This document shows, piece after piece, positions 18,268 through 26,917 of a stretch of 64,000 nt of DNA. The position numbers and the translations under genes are program-made. The stretch comes from Rhizobiaceae bacterium (lineage in GTDB: Bacteria; Pseudomonadota; Alphaproteobacteria; Rhizobiales; Rhizobiaceae). Within the stretch, counting starts at the first letter, position 1. Every line of letters begins with the position of its first letter. The notes beneath the pieces are model-generated. The model was not told the origin of the DNA. It did not search any database and worked only from the letters and a program-made list of their open reading frames with translations. The stretch covers positions 16,162 to 80,161 of the forward strand of contig JALOTE010000001.1 in the NCBI GenBank assembly GCA_025458045.1, read 5' to 3'.

Positions 18268-19245
18268 TCAGCGGCTTGCGTGTCTTTCTTCGCGTGCTTT
18301 TTTCAGCCGCGCGAAATCATCACCCGCATGATGGGACGAGCGTGTCAGCGGACTCGCCGCAACCAGCAGGAAGCCTTTGGCGTAGGCCGCCGTCTCGAAG
18401 GATTTGAACTCGTCCGGCGTCACGAAATTCAAGACCGGATGGTGCTTCTTCGTCGGCTGGAGATACTGACCGATGGTCATGAAATCCACATCCGCCGAGC
18501 GCAGATCGTCCATCAATTGCAGCACCTCGTTGCGCTCCTCGCCAAGCCCTACCATGATGCCGGACTTGGTGAACATCGCCGGGTCGATTTCCTTGACCTG
18601 CTGAAGCAGGCGGATCGAGTGGAAGTAACGCGCGCCGGGACGGACAGTCAGATAGTTGCGGGCGACCGTTTCGAGGTTGTGGTTGAACACGTCGGGCTTG
18701 GCGGCGACGACAATTTCCAAGGCGCCCGGCTTGCGCAGGAAGTCAGGCGTCAGCACTTCGATTGTGGTTGCGGGGTTCAAGTCGCGCACCGCCAAAATCG
18801 TGTCGGCCATGTGGCGCGCGCCGCCATCGTCGAGGTCGTCACGGTCAACCGAGGTGATGACGACATGGGAGAGGCCCATCTCGCGGGTCGCCTTCGCAAC
18901 GCTCATCGGCTCTGCACGGTCGAGCGCGTCGGGCTTGCCGGTTGCGACGTTGCAGAACGAGCAGGCGCGCGTGCAGACCTCGCCCATGATCATGAAGGTC
19001 GCGTGCTTCTTCTCCCAGCATTCGCCGATGTTGGGGCAGCCTGCCTCTTCGCACACCGTCACCAGCTTGTGCTGGCGGACAATGGCATGGGTTTCCTGAT
19101 AGCCCTTCGAGACGGGCGCCTTGACGCGAATCCAGTCCGGCTTCCTGGCCTGCGGCTGGTCAGGCCGGTGCGCCTTTTCCGGGTGCCGCGGACGTGTTTC
19201 CGGGCGCTCTTTGGTGATGTCGAGAACCGTGACCATCGTGTCCAA
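18268..19245 (-). CDS. lipA: Lipoyl synthase
   Basis: The 325-residue radical-SAM enzyme inserts two sulfurs into octanoyl groups on E2, E1 beta and GcvH proteins. Both clusters are visible: auxiliary [12 protein letters not shown] (~65-76, C-x4-C-x5-C) and radical-[11 protein letters not shown] (~93-100, C-x3-C-x2-C). An [10 protein letters not shown] tail supplies the conserved serine ligand. It lies near lpdA and pdhABC, whose lipoyl domains it would modify. ATG codons at 19245 and 19236 are both possible starts. Confidence 0.97.
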   Translation of the reverse strand: MDTMVTVLDITKERPETRPRHPEKAHRPDQPQARKPDWIRVKAPVSKGYQETHAIVRQHKLVTVCEEAGCPNIGECWEKKHATFMIMGEVCTRACSFCNVATGKPDALDRAEPMSVAKATREMGLSHVVITSVDRDDLDDGGARHMADTILAVRDLNPATTIEVLTPDFLRKPGALEIVVAAKPDVFNHNLETVARNYLTVRPGARYFHSIRLLQQVKEIDPAMFTKSGIMVGLGEERNEVLQLMDDLRSADVDFMTIGQYLQPTKKHHPVLNFVTPDEFKSFETAAYAKGFLLVAASPLTRSSHHAGDDFARLKKAREERHASR

Positions 19246-19259
19246 CCTTCAAAACGTGT

Positions 19260-19541
19260 TCACCGCGCCTTTTGCGCGCGGCCAAAAAACCACAGGATGA
19301 GCACCGCCCCTGCGACCGCTACTACCAGATTGCCGGCAAAGCCATAAAACTGAATGTTGAGCACGCCTGCGAGCGTGCCGCCGACAAACGAGCCGGAAAT
19401 GCCGACAAGGATGTTGGTGAGCAGGCCATGGTCGCGGTTCATCGCCTTTTCTGCCACATAGCCAGCCAGAAAGCCGATGATCAGCATGCCGAAAAAGCCG
19501 ACGCCCGGCATTGAGAGCAAACCCGCCTGTTCCATGATCAA
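19260..19541 (-). CDS. GlsB/YeaQ/YmgE-family small membrane protein
   Basis: The 93-residue protein has three hydrophobic segments (~13-35, 42-60, 66-86) and the glycine-rich pattern of the transglycosylase-associated family (FFGMLIIGFLAGYVAEKAM, LLTNILVGISGSFVGG, NLVVAVAGAVLILWFFGR). Family members are general stress inner-membrane proteins without known biochemical activity. It begins inside the stop of the next small membrane gene (four-base ATGA overlap), so the three small genes at 19260-19974 look like one unit upstream of lipA. Confidence 0.8.
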   Translation of the reverse strand: MIMEQAGLLSMPGVGFFGMLIIGFLAGYVAEKAMNRDHGLLTNILVGISGSFVGGTLAGVLNIQFYGFAGNLVVAVAGAVLILWFFGRAQKAR

Positions 19542-19816
19542 TGCCTTTCAGACGCGAGCGCAATGGCGCGGAACACGAGAAACCAGATCAAACCGAAGGC
19601 GAAGCCGCCGACACCCAGCGCCAGCGTCACCATCCAGACGCCGCGCCAGCCTTCGACCGCAACGCCATTGACCGAAATGGTGTTGCCCGACAGCAGCGAC
19701 AAGGCGGCCACTATGAAGCCGAGTGCGGCAAATCCGACCGTGCACCATTTCAGCACCGCCCAGCCCCGCGCGCGCCAAGGCGAGGCCTCAAAAGCGAGGA
19801 TGCCACGGCGCTCCAT
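19538..19816 (-). CDS. Small two-span membrane protein, unknown function
   Basis: Reading from the ATG at 19816 gives 92 residues, MERRGILAFEASPWRARG and then two strong hydrophobic segments (about 21-42 and 60-85, the second VTLALGVGGFAFGLIWFLVF). I do not recognise a family. The start is supported by its TGATG junction with the upstream 52-codon gene; a longer open frame to 19957 runs through that gene and is not used. The stop overlaps the GlsB-like start. Location is probably the inner membrane. Confidence 0.65.
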   Translation of the reverse strand: MERRGILAFEASPWRARGWAVLKWCTVGFAALGFIVAALSLLSGNTISVNGVAVEGWRGVWMVTLALGVGGFAFGLIWFLVFRAIALASERH

Positions 19817-19974
19817 CAGGAACCGACCACCCATGCCCAAAGGATGAAGCCGATCACGGCCACACTGCCGGCCGCGGCGAGCATTGTTCCAAATTCGGGA
19901 AACACCCATCCCGCCAAGGCAAGGACGCCAATCAAGACCAGCACGACGGCCAACCATTTCAAGCGTCCTTGCAC
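19816..19974 (-). CDS. 52-residue membrane peptide with GTG start
   Basis: A GTG at 19974 follows AAGGAG at a spacing of seven bases, an excellent ribosome binding site. The 52-residue product starts MQGRLKWLAVVLVLIGVLAL and has two hydrophobic segments (~7-24 and ~33-50, AAAGSVAVIGFILWAWVVG). Its TGA overlaps the next ATG as TGATG, so the small genes are coupled. I do not recognise a family. It starts 19 bases after the lpdA stop and may be transcribed from lpdA. Confidence 0.65.
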   Translation of the reverse strand: MQGRLKWLAVVLVLIGVLALAGWVFPEFGTMLAAAGSVAVIGFILWAWVVGS

Positions 19975-19993
19975 GGGCGAACTCCTTGTCAGT

Positions 19994-21436
19994 TTACGCG
20001 TTCAGCACCTTGCCATAAGCATCAAGCACCGCTTCCTTCATCATCTCCGACAGTGTCGGGTGCGGGAAGATGGTGTGCATCAGTTCTTCCTCGGTTGTTT
20101 CCAACCCGATGGCCACGACGAAACCCTGTATGAGTTCCGTCACTTCCGCACCCACCATGTGGGCCCCAAGAAGTTGCCCGGTCTTCTTGTCGAAGATCAC
20201 CTTGATCAGGCCCTGATCTTCGCCCAGCGCGATCGCTTTGCCATTGGCGGCAAACGAGAACCGCCCGACGCGGATCTCATGGCCGGCGTCCTTCGCCTTC
20301 TGTTCAGTCAGGCCGACGCTTGCCACCTGCGGGTGGCAATAGGTGCAGCCCGGCACTTTCGATTTGTCCATGGCGTGGACGCCCGGCACGCCTGCGATCT
20401 TCTCGACGCAGATCACGCCTTCATGCTCCGCCTTGTGGGCCAGCATCGGCGGGCCCGCCACATCGCCGATGGCGAGGATGCCCGCAACATTGGTGCGGCC
20501 ATAGCCATCCGTCACGATGCAGCCGCGCTCCGTCTTCACGCCCAGCGCCTCAAGACCAAGATTTTCGATATTGCCCTGGACGCCCACCGCCGAAATCAGC
20601 CGGTCTGCAGTGATCATCTGCACCTTGCCATCCTTGGTCTCGATATGCGCCGTGACGGAATTTGCTCCCTTCTCGACCTTGGTGACCTTGGCTTCGAGGA
20701 TGAATTTCAAACCCTGCTTTTCCAGAAGCTTCTGCGCCAGCTTGGAAATCTCGGTGTCTTCGACGGGCATGACCTGACCCATCAGTTCAACCACCGTCAC
20801 ATCGACGCCCATGGCATTGTAGAACGACGCGAACTCGATGCCGATGGCGCCCGAACCCATCACCACCATGCTCTTTGGCATTTCTGCCGGAACCATCGCC
20901 TCGAAATAGGTCCAGATCAGTTTCCCGTCCGGCTCGATGCCCGGCAGGACGCGCGGGCGCGCGCCGGTGGCGACAATGATGTTCTTGGCTGTGTAAGTGC
21001 CATGCCCGAGCGTGCCTTTCGGGGCCGGGTGCGCAGGCTGCACGGCGGGCTTTGACGGCGCGGAAACGATAATCTCTCCCGGCTTGGTGATCTTCGCTTC
21101 GCCCCAGATCACGTCGACCTTGTTCTTCTTCATCAGGAACCCGACGCCGGTGTTGAGCCGCGCCGACACGCCGCGCGAACGGGCCACAACGGCCTTCACA
21201 TCCGCCGTCACCGTTCCGTTCAGCGTCAGGCCGTAATCCTTTGCATGATCGGCGTAATGCTTGATTTCGGCGGAGCGCAACAGCGCCTTCGTCGGGATGC
21301 AGCCCCAGTTGAGGCAGATGCCGCCCAGATGCTCGCGCTCGACAATGGCTGTTTTCAGCCCAAGCTGCGCGGCGCGGATCGCGGTGACATAGCCGCCGGG
21401 GCCGGAGCCGATGATGATGAGGTCATAGGTGGACAT
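19994..21436 (-). CDS. lpdA: Dihydrolipoyl dehydrogenase
   Basis: The 480-residue flavoprotein (E3) reoxidises dihydrolipoamide with NAD+. Seen: FAD site IGSGPGGYVTAIRAAQLGLK (~9-28), redox disulfide GGICLNWGCIPTKALL (~38-53), NAD site VVMGSGAIGIEFASFY (~192-207), FAD site 2 GILAIGDVAGPPMLAHKAEH and the C-terminal base HPTLSEMMKEAVLDA (His-Pro). Length is normal. It would serve the PdhABC complex encoded a little further on, though a GDSL hydrolase and two small genes intervene. Confidence 0.97.
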   Translation of the reverse strand: MSTYDLIIIGSGPGGYVTAIRAAQLGLKTAIVEREHLGGICLNWGCIPTKALLRSAEIKHYADHAKDYGLTLNGTVTADVKAVVARSRGVSARLNTGVGFLMKKNKVDVIWGEAKITKPGEIIVSAPSKPAVQPAHPAPKGTLGHGTYTAKNIIVATGARPRVLPGIEPDGKLIWTYFEAMVPAEMPKSMVVMGSGAIGIEFASFYNAMGVDVTVVELMGQVMPVEDTEISKLAQKLLEKQGLKFILEAKVTKVEKGANSVTAHIETKDGKVQMITADRLISAVGVQGNIENLGLEALGVKTERGCIVTDGYGRTNVAGILAIGDVAGPPMLAHKAEHEGVICVEKIAGVPGVHAMDKSKVPGCTYCHPQVASVGLTEQKAKDAGHEIRVGRFSFAANGKAIALGEDQGLIKVIFDKKTGQLLGAHMVGAEVTELIQGFVVAIGLETTEEELMHTIFPHPTLSEMMKEAVLDAYGKVLNA

Positions 21437-21470
21437 TCATGGTCTCCAACTTACTCGCGGTTCGTCATAT

Positions 21471-21560
21471 CCTTCATCCTGAGGTGCTTCTTGCCTCCTG
21501 GTTCGAGGCTCACTGCGTTCACACCTCACCATGAAGGCAAGAAGCCTCGAAGGACGAAGG
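21471..21560. repeat. REP-like palindromic repeat between lpdA and the GDSL gene
   Basis: About 90 bases form an imperfect long inverted repeat. The left arm begins CCTTCATCCTGAGGTGC and continues through CTTCTTGCCT; the right arm reads AGGCAAGAAG and ends CCTCGAAGGACGAAGG. The same termini flank a shorter copy inside pdhC at 23675-23721. Such elements are common interspersed repeats in Bradyrhizobium-type genomes (recalled, not searched). It may act as an mRNA-stabilising or terminating hairpin between the two genes. Confidence 0.75.
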
Positions 21561-21583
21561 GTGTCCGTGAGGCACCGAAATCA

Positions 21584-22222
21584 TCACAACCCCAATTGCA
21601 TCGACACCAGCGGCGCGAGCGCCAGCCCCAGTGCGCGCGTGCCCTCGGAGTCGACATGGACGCCATCAGCCGGCGAAGTCGCGCAAACCGACCCCGCATC
21701 GAAAAAGCCTGCACCCGCCTCATCCGCCAGGTCGCGGTAGAGCGAAGCGACCATCTTTGATTGCTCGACGCGGCCTGCAAACATCGCGGCAAACTCATTG
21801 TTCGCGGTGTCGCAAAGCGGTGGCGGCGCAACCACGATGACTTCGGGGCGTGCATCGCCGGCGCGCGCCACATGGTTCTGCACGATGGAGATGCAGCGGC
21901 GCATGCCCTGCATGGCGGCGAGCGCGGTGCCGGCAATATGCGGCTTCAAATCATTGGCGCCCAGCATCAGGATGACGAGATCCAGCGGCGCATGGGCGTA
22001 AAGCACAGTCGGCAGGATGCGTGCGCCGTTCCGGTCGCAGTCAGCGAGGTGCTCATCATAGGCTGTGGTGCGCCCGCGCAAACCATCCGTGATGATTTCG
22101 GCACGGCCCGCCAGCGCCTCGGCGAGTGCGTCCGGCCAGCGATGGCTTTTCGGATGGCGGCCACCGGAATGCGGGTCGGAACCCCAGGTCAGCGAGTCGC
22201 CATAGGCGAGGATGGTTTTCAT
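21584..22222 (-). CDS. SGNH/GDSL hydrolase (arylesterase-like)
   Basis: The 212-residue protein has the SGNH blocks: block I TILAYGDSLTWG with nucleophile Ser (~3-14), block II glycine in DGLRGRTT, block III MLGANDLK with Asn (~92-99), and block V DGVHVDSEG with Asp and His (~190-198). It resembles the TesA/arylesterase group found in Rhizobiales. No signal peptide is seen, so a cytosolic role is likely. The substrate is not predictable; the LGAND and R-G-R-T features fit small ester hydrolases. Confidence 0.87.
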   Translation of the reverse strand: MKTILAYGDSLTWGSDPHSGGRHPKSHRWPDALAEALAGRAEIITDGLRGRTTAYDEHLADCDRNGARILPTVLYAHAPLDLVILMLGANDLKPHIAGTALAAMQGMRRCISIVQNHVARAGDARPEVIVVAPPPLCDTANNEFAAMFAGRVEQSKMVASLYRDLADEAGAGFFDAGSVCATSPADGVHVDSEGTRALGLALAPLVSMQLGL

Positions 22223-22262
22223 GCGGCACGGCCCTCAAGCGGGGAACCGCGCCGCGCCAGTG

Positions 22263-22499
22263 TCAGGCGGCGAGCATGCCCGCGATTTCGTCTTTCAGCA
22301 TCATGCGCTGCTTGCGCAGCGCCGCCATGTTGAAGTCGTCTGTCGGCTCGATATTGGTCTCCGCGCGATGAATGGCACGGTTCACCTCGTGATAGGCATC
22401 GAACAACTTGGCGAAATGGGCGTTTTCCGCCTTCAGCGTATGCATTTTCTCGACGGCGGCCGGAAACTCCTCGGCCAGTTCGTGCGGGGTGTTGGACAT
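22263..22499 (-). CDS. YdcH-family (DUF465) small protein
   Basis: The 78-residue helical protein matches the DUF465/YdcH pattern: LAEEFPAAVEKMHTLKAENA, FAKLFDAYHEVNRAIHRAE and the C-terminal MAALRKQRMMLKDEIAGML. Members form short helical hairpins and are of unknown function. It starts after GGGAGACGCCTG and lies 40 bases upstream of the GDSL gene, so the two may share a message. Confidence 0.85.
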   Translation of the reverse strand: MSNTPHELAEEFPAAVEKMHTLKAENAHFAKLFDAYHEVNRAIHRAETNIEPTDDFNMAALRKQRMMLKDEIAGMLAA

Positions 22500-22583
22500 C
22501 AGGCGTCTCCCTCATTGTGGCTGTGCCTGATTGTTTCACTCCCGCCCTCCCCGGCCCTTGATCGGTGTCAAACCAACACGTGA

Positions 22584-22814
22584 TCAACGCACATTGGTCA
22601 GCGCATCGACCTTGGCTTCCAAAGCGGCGATCCGTTCTTCAAAGTCACCAGTGACCAGTCTTGACATCATGGAATCGGCCGAAAGTGCCTGACGAAAGCC
22701 GCGTTGCGTTTCCTCGATACGATCAAGCCGTGTTTCGACTGATGCACGGAATTCGGCAACTTCCATGCGCATGTCCCGCAAAACAAGCAGCACCATGTCC
22801 GTTGGCTCAGCCAT
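22584..22814 (-). CDS. Small coiled-coil protein, paralogue 1
   Basis: The product (76 residues from the ATG at 22814, preceded by GGAGA) starts MAEPTDMVLLVLRDMRMEV and continues as heptad-patterned helix ([32 protein letters not shown]). It resembles two other small proteins in this window (48899-49102 and 51781-52014), which share the N-terminal M-x-E-x-x-x-x-[LIV]-x-x-[VQ]-L-x-x-[MI] pattern and LDRIE-type coils. No function is known to me. An ATG at 22826 is an alternative start. Confidence 0.65.
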   Translation of the reverse strand: MAEPTDMVLLVLRDMRMEVAEFRASVETRLDRIEETQRGFRQALSADSMMSRLVTGDFEERIAALEAKVDALTNVR

Positions 22815-22878
22815 CGCAATCTCCATTCATCGCGGCATTCAAGATATGGTGGCTCTGCTCCACATCAGCAATTTCATC

Positions 22879-24288
22879 CTAGACCAACATCCCCATCGGG
22901 TTTTCGATGTACCCCTTGAACACGCCCAAAAGCTCCGCCCCCAACGCGCCATCGACACAGCGATGGTCGGTCGAGAGCGTCACGGTCATGACGGTTGCAA
23001 TCGCCAATGCGCCGTTCTTCACCACAGGGCGCTGCTCGCCCGCGCCAACCGCGAGGATCGTCGCATGCGGCGGGTTGACGACGGCAGCGAAGTTCTTCAC
23101 CCCCATCATGCCCATGTTGGAGACCGCTGTCGTCCCGCCCTGATATTCCTCGGGCTTCAGCTTCTTGTCTTTCGCGCGCGCACCCAGATCCTTCATGGCG
23201 TTGGAAATGGCGGACAAGGACAGCGTTTCAGCCTTGCGGATGATCGGCGTGATCAGCCCGCCCGGGATCGACACCGCGACGCCGACATCGGCATGCTTGT
23301 GCTTCACCATCGCCTCATCCGTCCAGGACACGTTGGCATCCGGCACATCACGCAGCGCAAGGGCGAGCGCCTTGATCACCATGTCGTTGACCGACAGCTT
23401 GTAGGCGGGCTTTCCGCCCTTGTCGGGTGCGGCAGCGTTCAATTGCGTGCGCAGCGCCAGCAGCGCATCCAGTTCGCAATCGACCGACACATAGAAATGC
23501 GGGATCGTCTGCTTGGATTCCTGCAAGCGCTTGGCGATCGTCTTACGCATCCCGTCATGCTTGACGAGCTCATAGGACCCTTCCGCGAAATTCTTGAGGA
23601 TCTGCTCGGTGGTTGGGCCTTTGGGCCACGGCACCTCGGTGCCTTTGGCAATCGGAGCCGGTGCAGCTTTCGGGCCTTCATCCTGAGGTGCGGAGCGAAG
23701 CGGAGCCTCGAAGGACGAAGGCTTCACGCCGGAAGCAATCGCCTTGTCCACATCCGCCTTCACGACGCGGCCATGCGGGCCGGACCCAGTGATTGCTGCG
23801 ACATCCAGCCCGGCATCTTTGGCGATGCGGCGGGCGAGCGGGGAAGCAAAAACACGCGTGCCCATCTCCCCCCTTGAGGGGGAGATGTCGCTGCTAGCAG
23901 CGACAGAGGGGGGTGTCTGGCCAGCCGAGACCGCCCCCCCCTCTGCCGGCTTCACCGGCATATCCCCCTCCAGGGAGGAGATTGGAGCAGGCTTCCCACC
24001 CGATGAACTCTCCCCGCCTTTGGCCGCCGCGGCCGCGACATCCTCGCCGTCCACCGCCAGCACCGCGATCACCGTGTTGACCTTCACGCCCTCCGAGCCT
24101 GCCGGAACGACGATCTTCGCCAGCACGCCCTCATCGACGGCCTCGACTTCCATCGTCGCCTTGTCGGTTTCGATCTCAGCAATGACATCGCCGGACTTGA
24201 TGGCGTCGCCTTCCTTCTTCAGCCATTTGGCGAGGTTTCCCTCTTCCATCGTCGGCGACAGCGCGGGCATGGTGATGGTGATCGGCAT
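22879..24288 (-). CDS. pdhC: Pyruvate dehydrogenase E2, dihydrolipoyl acetyltransferase
   Basis: The 469-residue core enzyme has an N-terminal lipoyl domain (~1-80, modified Lys in [15 protein letters not shown]), a linker (~85-150), the peripheral-subunit binding domain ([20 protein letters not shown], ~152-185), a second linker and the catalytic domain (~240-469) with [14 protein letters not shown]. Both linkers are odd: their codons coincide with palindromic DNA repeats (23863-23980 and 23675-23721) read in frame. It lies ten bases after pdhB, in the order pdhA-pdhB-pdhC. GAGGGGCGCGCC precedes the ATG. Confidence 0.96.
   Translation of the reverse strand: MPITITMPALSPTMEEGNLAKWLKKEGDAIKSGDVIAEIETDKATMEVEAVDEGVLAKIVVPAGSEGVKVNTVIAVLAVDGEDVAAAAAKGGESSSGGKPAPISSLEGDMPVKPAEGGAVSAGQTPPSVAASSDISPSRGEMGTRVFASPLARRIAKDAGLDVAAITGSGPHGRVVKADVDKAIASGVKPSSFEAPLRSAPQDEGPKAAPAPIAKGTEVPWPKGPTTEQILKNFAEGSYELVKHDGMRKTIAKRLQESKQTIPHFYVSVDCELDALLALRTQLNAAAPDKGGKPAYKLSVNDMVIKALALALRDVPDANVSWTDEAMVKHKHADVGVAVSIPGGLITPIIRKAETLSLSAISNAMKDLGARAKDKKLKPEEYQGGTTAVSNMGMMGVKNFAAVVNPPHATILAVGAGEQRPVVKNGALAIATVMTVTLSTDHRCVDGALGAELLGVFKGYIENPMGMLV
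23675..23721. repeat. REP-like palindrome inside the pdhC coding sequence
   Basis: About 47 bases with the termini CCTTCATCCTGAGGTGC and CCTCGAAGGACGAAGG match the ends of the intergenic element at 21471-21560. Here it is translated in frame as the linker between the subunit-binding and catalytic domains of E2, residues near 190-206 ([15 protein letters not shown]). Confidence 0.75.
23863..23980. repeat. Paired palindromic elements inside the pdhC linker
   Basis: Two related hairpin units lie head to head. The first has CTCCCCCCTTGAGGGGGAGA and a perfect 18-base palindrome GTCGCTGCTAGCAGCGAC. The second, in the opposite sense, has CCCCCCTCTGCCGGCTTCAC with stem TGCCGG/CCGGCA and ATCCCCCTCC. 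Similar C/G-rich mosaic repeats are widespread between genes in Rhizobiales (recalled). Here they are translated in frame as the linker after the lipoyl domain. Confidence 0.75.
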
Positions 24289-24298
24289 GGCGCGCCCC

Positions 24299-25708
24299 TC
24301 AAGCTTTGTAGCAGACGGTTTTCACCGCCTGCACGACTTCACCCACATTCGGCAGAGCCAGCTTTTCGAGGTTCGCCGCATAGGGCATCGGCACATCCTT
24401 GCCGGCAATCGTCAGGATCGGCGCATCGAGATAATCGAACGCCTGCTGCATCACACGCGTGGCGATTTCCGTGCCGACGGAGGATTGCGGGAAGCCTTCC
24501 TCGACGGTCACCAGACGGCCTGTCTTCTTGACGCTCTCGATGATGGTCGCCAAATCCATCGGGCGGATGGTTCTGAGATCGATCAACTCGACATCGATGC
24601 CATCCTTGGCGAGTTCGTCCACCGCCTTTACGGCGTAGGTCATGCCGATGCCGAACGAGACCATCGTCGCGTCCTTCCCCGCCTTGTGGATGCGCGCCTT
24701 GCCGATGGGCAGCACGTAGTCCATCGCGGGCACATCGAAGCTCTGGCCGTAGAGGATCTCGTTTTCGAGGAAGATCACCGGGTTGGGGTCGCGGATAGCG
24801 GCCTTGAGCAAGCCTTTCGCATCGGCCGCCGTATAAGGCATAACGACTTTCAGGCCGGGGATGTGGCTGTACCAGGCGGCATAGCATTGCGAATGCTGCG
24901 CGGCGACGCGCGCTGCCGCCCCGTTCGGTCCGCGGAACACCATCGGCGCGCCCATCTGGCCGCCCGACATGTAGAGCGTTTTCGCCGCCGAGTTGATGAT
25001 ATGGTCAATCGCCTGCATGGCGAAGTTGAACGTCATGAATTCCACGATGGGTTTCAGACCTGCCATGGCCGCGCCGACGCCGATACCGGCAAAGCCGTGC
25101 TCGGTGATGGGTGTGTCGACCACACGGTTCGGGCCGAATTCCTGCAGCAGACCCTGCGTGATCTTGTAGGCCCCTTGATACTCGGCGACTTCCTCGCCCA
25201 TGACGAACACGTCCGGATCGCGGCGCATCTCTTCGGCCATCGCCGAGTTCAGCGCCTCGCGCACTGTCATCTTCACCATTTCGGTGCCTGCCGGGATAGC
25301 CGGATCAGACGCCGGGATGACGGCGACGGGGGCCTTGATCTCCCACTTTGAGGGGGAGATGTCACCGCTTGCGGTGACAGAGGGGGAAGGCTGGCTTATA
25401 CCCCCCTCCTGTCGCTTCACGACATCCTCCCCCGCACGGGGGGAGGTTGAGGAAGAGGCGCTTTCGCCATCCTGCAACAACACGGCAATCGGCGTGTTGA
25501 CCTTCACATTCTCCGAACCGGCGGCGATCAGGATCTTGCCAAGCACGCCCTCATCGACGGCTTCAACCTCCATCGTCGCCTTGTCGGTCTCGATTTCCGC
25601 GATGACGTCACCGGCCTTCACCGTGTCGCCTTCCTTCTTCACCCATTTGGACAGCGTGCCTTCTTCCATGGTGGGAGACAGCGCCGGCATCAGAATTTCA
25701 ATGGCCAT
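24299..25708 (-). CDS. pdhB: Pyruvate dehydrogenase E1 beta with lipoyl domain
   Basis: The 469-residue subunit starts with a lipoyl domain (~1-80, [20 protein letters not shown]) followed by a Pro/Ser-rich linker (~82-135) and the transketolase-type beta domain (~140-469: [47 protein letters not shown]). The extra lipoyl domain is characteristic of alphaproteobacterial PDH. Its DNA closely resembles the pdhC lipoyl segment. The linker codons again coincide with palindromic repeats at 25339-25452. It overlaps nothing and sits 12 bases after pdhA. Confidence 0.96.
   Translation of the reverse strand: MAIEILMPALSPTMEEGTLSKWVKKEGDTVKAGDVIAEIETDKATMEVEAVDEGVLGKILIAAGSENVKVNTPIAVLLQDGESASSSTSPRAGEDVVKRQEGGISQPSPSVTASGDISPSKWEIKAPVAVIPASDPAIPAGTEMVKMTVREALNSAMAEEMRRDPDVFVMGEEVAEYQGAYKITQGLLQEFGPNRVVDTPITEHGFAGIGVGAAMAGLKPIVEFMTFNFAMQAIDHIINSAAKTLYMSGGQMGAPMVFRGPNGAAARVAAQHSQCYAAWYSHIPGLKVVMPYTAADAKGLLKAAIRDPNPVIFLENEILYGQSFDVPAMDYVLPIGKARIHKAGKDATMVSFGIGMTYAVKAVDELAKDGIDVELIDLRTIRPMDLATIIESVKKTGRLVTVEEGFPQSSVGTEIATRVMQQAFDYLDAPILTIAGKDVPMPYAANLEKLALPNVGEVVQAVKTVCYKA
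25339..25452. repeat. Paired palindromic elements inside the pdhB linker
   Basis: The block has the same design as in pdhC: TCTCCCACTTTGAGGGGGAG, a near-perfect palindrome GTCACCGCTTGCGGTGAC, AGAGGGGGA, then an inverted partner CCCCCCTCCTGTCGCTTCAC and CCTCCCCCGCACGGGGGGAGG. It is read in frame and encodes the segment [16 protein letters not shown]...[16 protein letters not shown] of the linker. Confidence 0.75.
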
Positions 25709-25720
25709 GGTCGCGTCCCC

Positions 25721-26758
25721 TTACAGCAGAATGTCGGTGTAGAGCTCGGTGGCATCCGGCTCGGGGTCGCTTTGGGCAAATTCGGCGGCGTCCGCCACCT
25801 GGTCGCGGATGTCCTTCTCGATCGCCTTCAGATCATCCTCGCTTGCCCATTTCTTCTCCAGCAGGCGCTCGCGCACCTGTTCGATCGGGTCATGCTCCGA
25901 GCGCATTTTCTGCACCTCGTCCTTGGTGCGGTATTTCGCCGGGTCCGACATGGAATGGCCGCGATAGCGGTAGGTCAGCATTTCGAGGATGAACGGGCCG
26001 TGGCCCTCGCGGCAATGCTTGACGGCCATTTCGCCCGCCGCATGCACGGCGCGCACATCCATGCCATCCACCTGCATGCCCGGGATCATGAAGGCAGCGC
26101 CGCGGGCGGCGAAATTCGTCTGGGCCGAAGCCCGGCTGACGGCCGTGCCCATGGCATAGCGGTTGTTCTCGATGATGTAGATGCAAGGCAGCTTCCACAG
26201 CGACGCCATGTTGAAGCTCTCGAACACCTGACCCTGGTTGGCCGCGCCATCACCGAAATAGGCCAGCGCCACATTGTCGTTGCCGCGATAACGGTTGGCG
26301 AAGGCGAGGCCCGTGCCCAGCGACACTTGCGCGCCGACAATGCCGTGACCGCCGTAGAAATTCTTTTCTTTCGAGAACATGTGCATCGAGCCGCCCTTGC
26401 CTTTCGACAAGCCGCCGCGCCGCCCGGTCAGTTCCGCCATCACGCCGCGCTGGCTCATGCCGGCGGCCAGCATGTGGCCATGGTCCCGGTAACCGGTGAT
26501 GAGCTGGTCGCCCTCTTTCAGGCACATCTGCATGCCGATGACGACAGCTTCCTGCCCGATATAGAGGTGGCAGAAGCCGCCGATGAAGCCCATGCCGTAA
26601 AGCTGGCCCGCACGCTCCTCGAAGCGGCGGATCTCCAGCATGTCGCGGTAAGCCGCCAGTTCCTGCTCCTTGGTGAAGTTGGTGGGCTTCGGAGCAGCGA
26701 TCACCCCGGCGCTGCCTGCGCCGCTGGCGGCTGCGTCCGTCTTTTGACGGGCGGCCAT
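25721..26758 (-). CDS. pdhA: Pyruvate dehydrogenase E1 alpha
   Basis: The 345-residue subunit decarboxylates pyruvate using thiamine diphosphate. The cofactor motif is visible as YFGDGAANQGQVFESFNMA (~185-203), and MLTYRYRGHSMSDPAKYRTK is the phosphorylation-loop region of the family. I chose the ATG at 26758 because GGAGG stands five bases before it; the open frame extends to a GTG at 26770. It heads pdhA-pdhB-pdhC. A promoter candidate lies about 50 bases upstream. Confidence 0.97.
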   Translation of the reverse strand: MAARQKTDAAASGAGSAGVIAAPKPTNFTKEQELAAYRDMLEIRRFEERAGQLYGMGFIGGFCHLYIGQEAVVIGMQMCLKEGDQLITGYRDHGHMLAAGMSQRGVMAELTGRRGGLSKGKGGSMHMFSKEKNFYGGHGIVGAQVSLGTGLAFANRYRGNDNVALAYFGDGAANQGQVFESFNMASLWKLPCIYIIENNRYAMGTAVSRASAQTNFAARGAAFMIPGMQVDGMDVRAVHAAGEMAVKHCREGHGPFILEMLTYRYRGHSMSDPAKYRTKDEVQKMRSEHDPIEQVRERLLEKKWASEDDLKAIEKDIRDQVADAAEFAQSDPEPDATELYTDILL

Positions 26759-26810
26759 GGTTTCCTCCACAGAAACGGGGCCGGTACGCGACCCTCATGC
26801 TTTGGGAGGC

Positions 26811-26838
26811 AAGCTAGCCCGTTGCGCCAATTCGTCAA
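26811..26838 (-). promoter_or_regulatory. Predicted pdhA promoter
   Basis: On the minus strand TTGACG (26833-26838) and TAGCTT (26811-26816) are separated by 16 bases, a reasonable sigma-70-type pair. The predicted start would leave a leader of about 45 bases before the pdhA ATG. Upstream of it TTTGCATGCCACCCATGCAAA forms an inverted repeat (TTTGCATG / CATGCAAA) that could be an operator. Confidence 0.45.
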
Positions 26839-26917
26839 AGGGCAAATTTGCATGGGTGGCATGCAAACATCTGTTCAATTCCGGGCGAAATAACCCAACC
26901 GCGGGCCTGCCGAACCG

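Noticed and set aside
23863..25452. CRISPR array
   Set aside because: The repeats are hairpin pairs of unequal length in coding sequence, with no regular spacers and no cas genes nearby.
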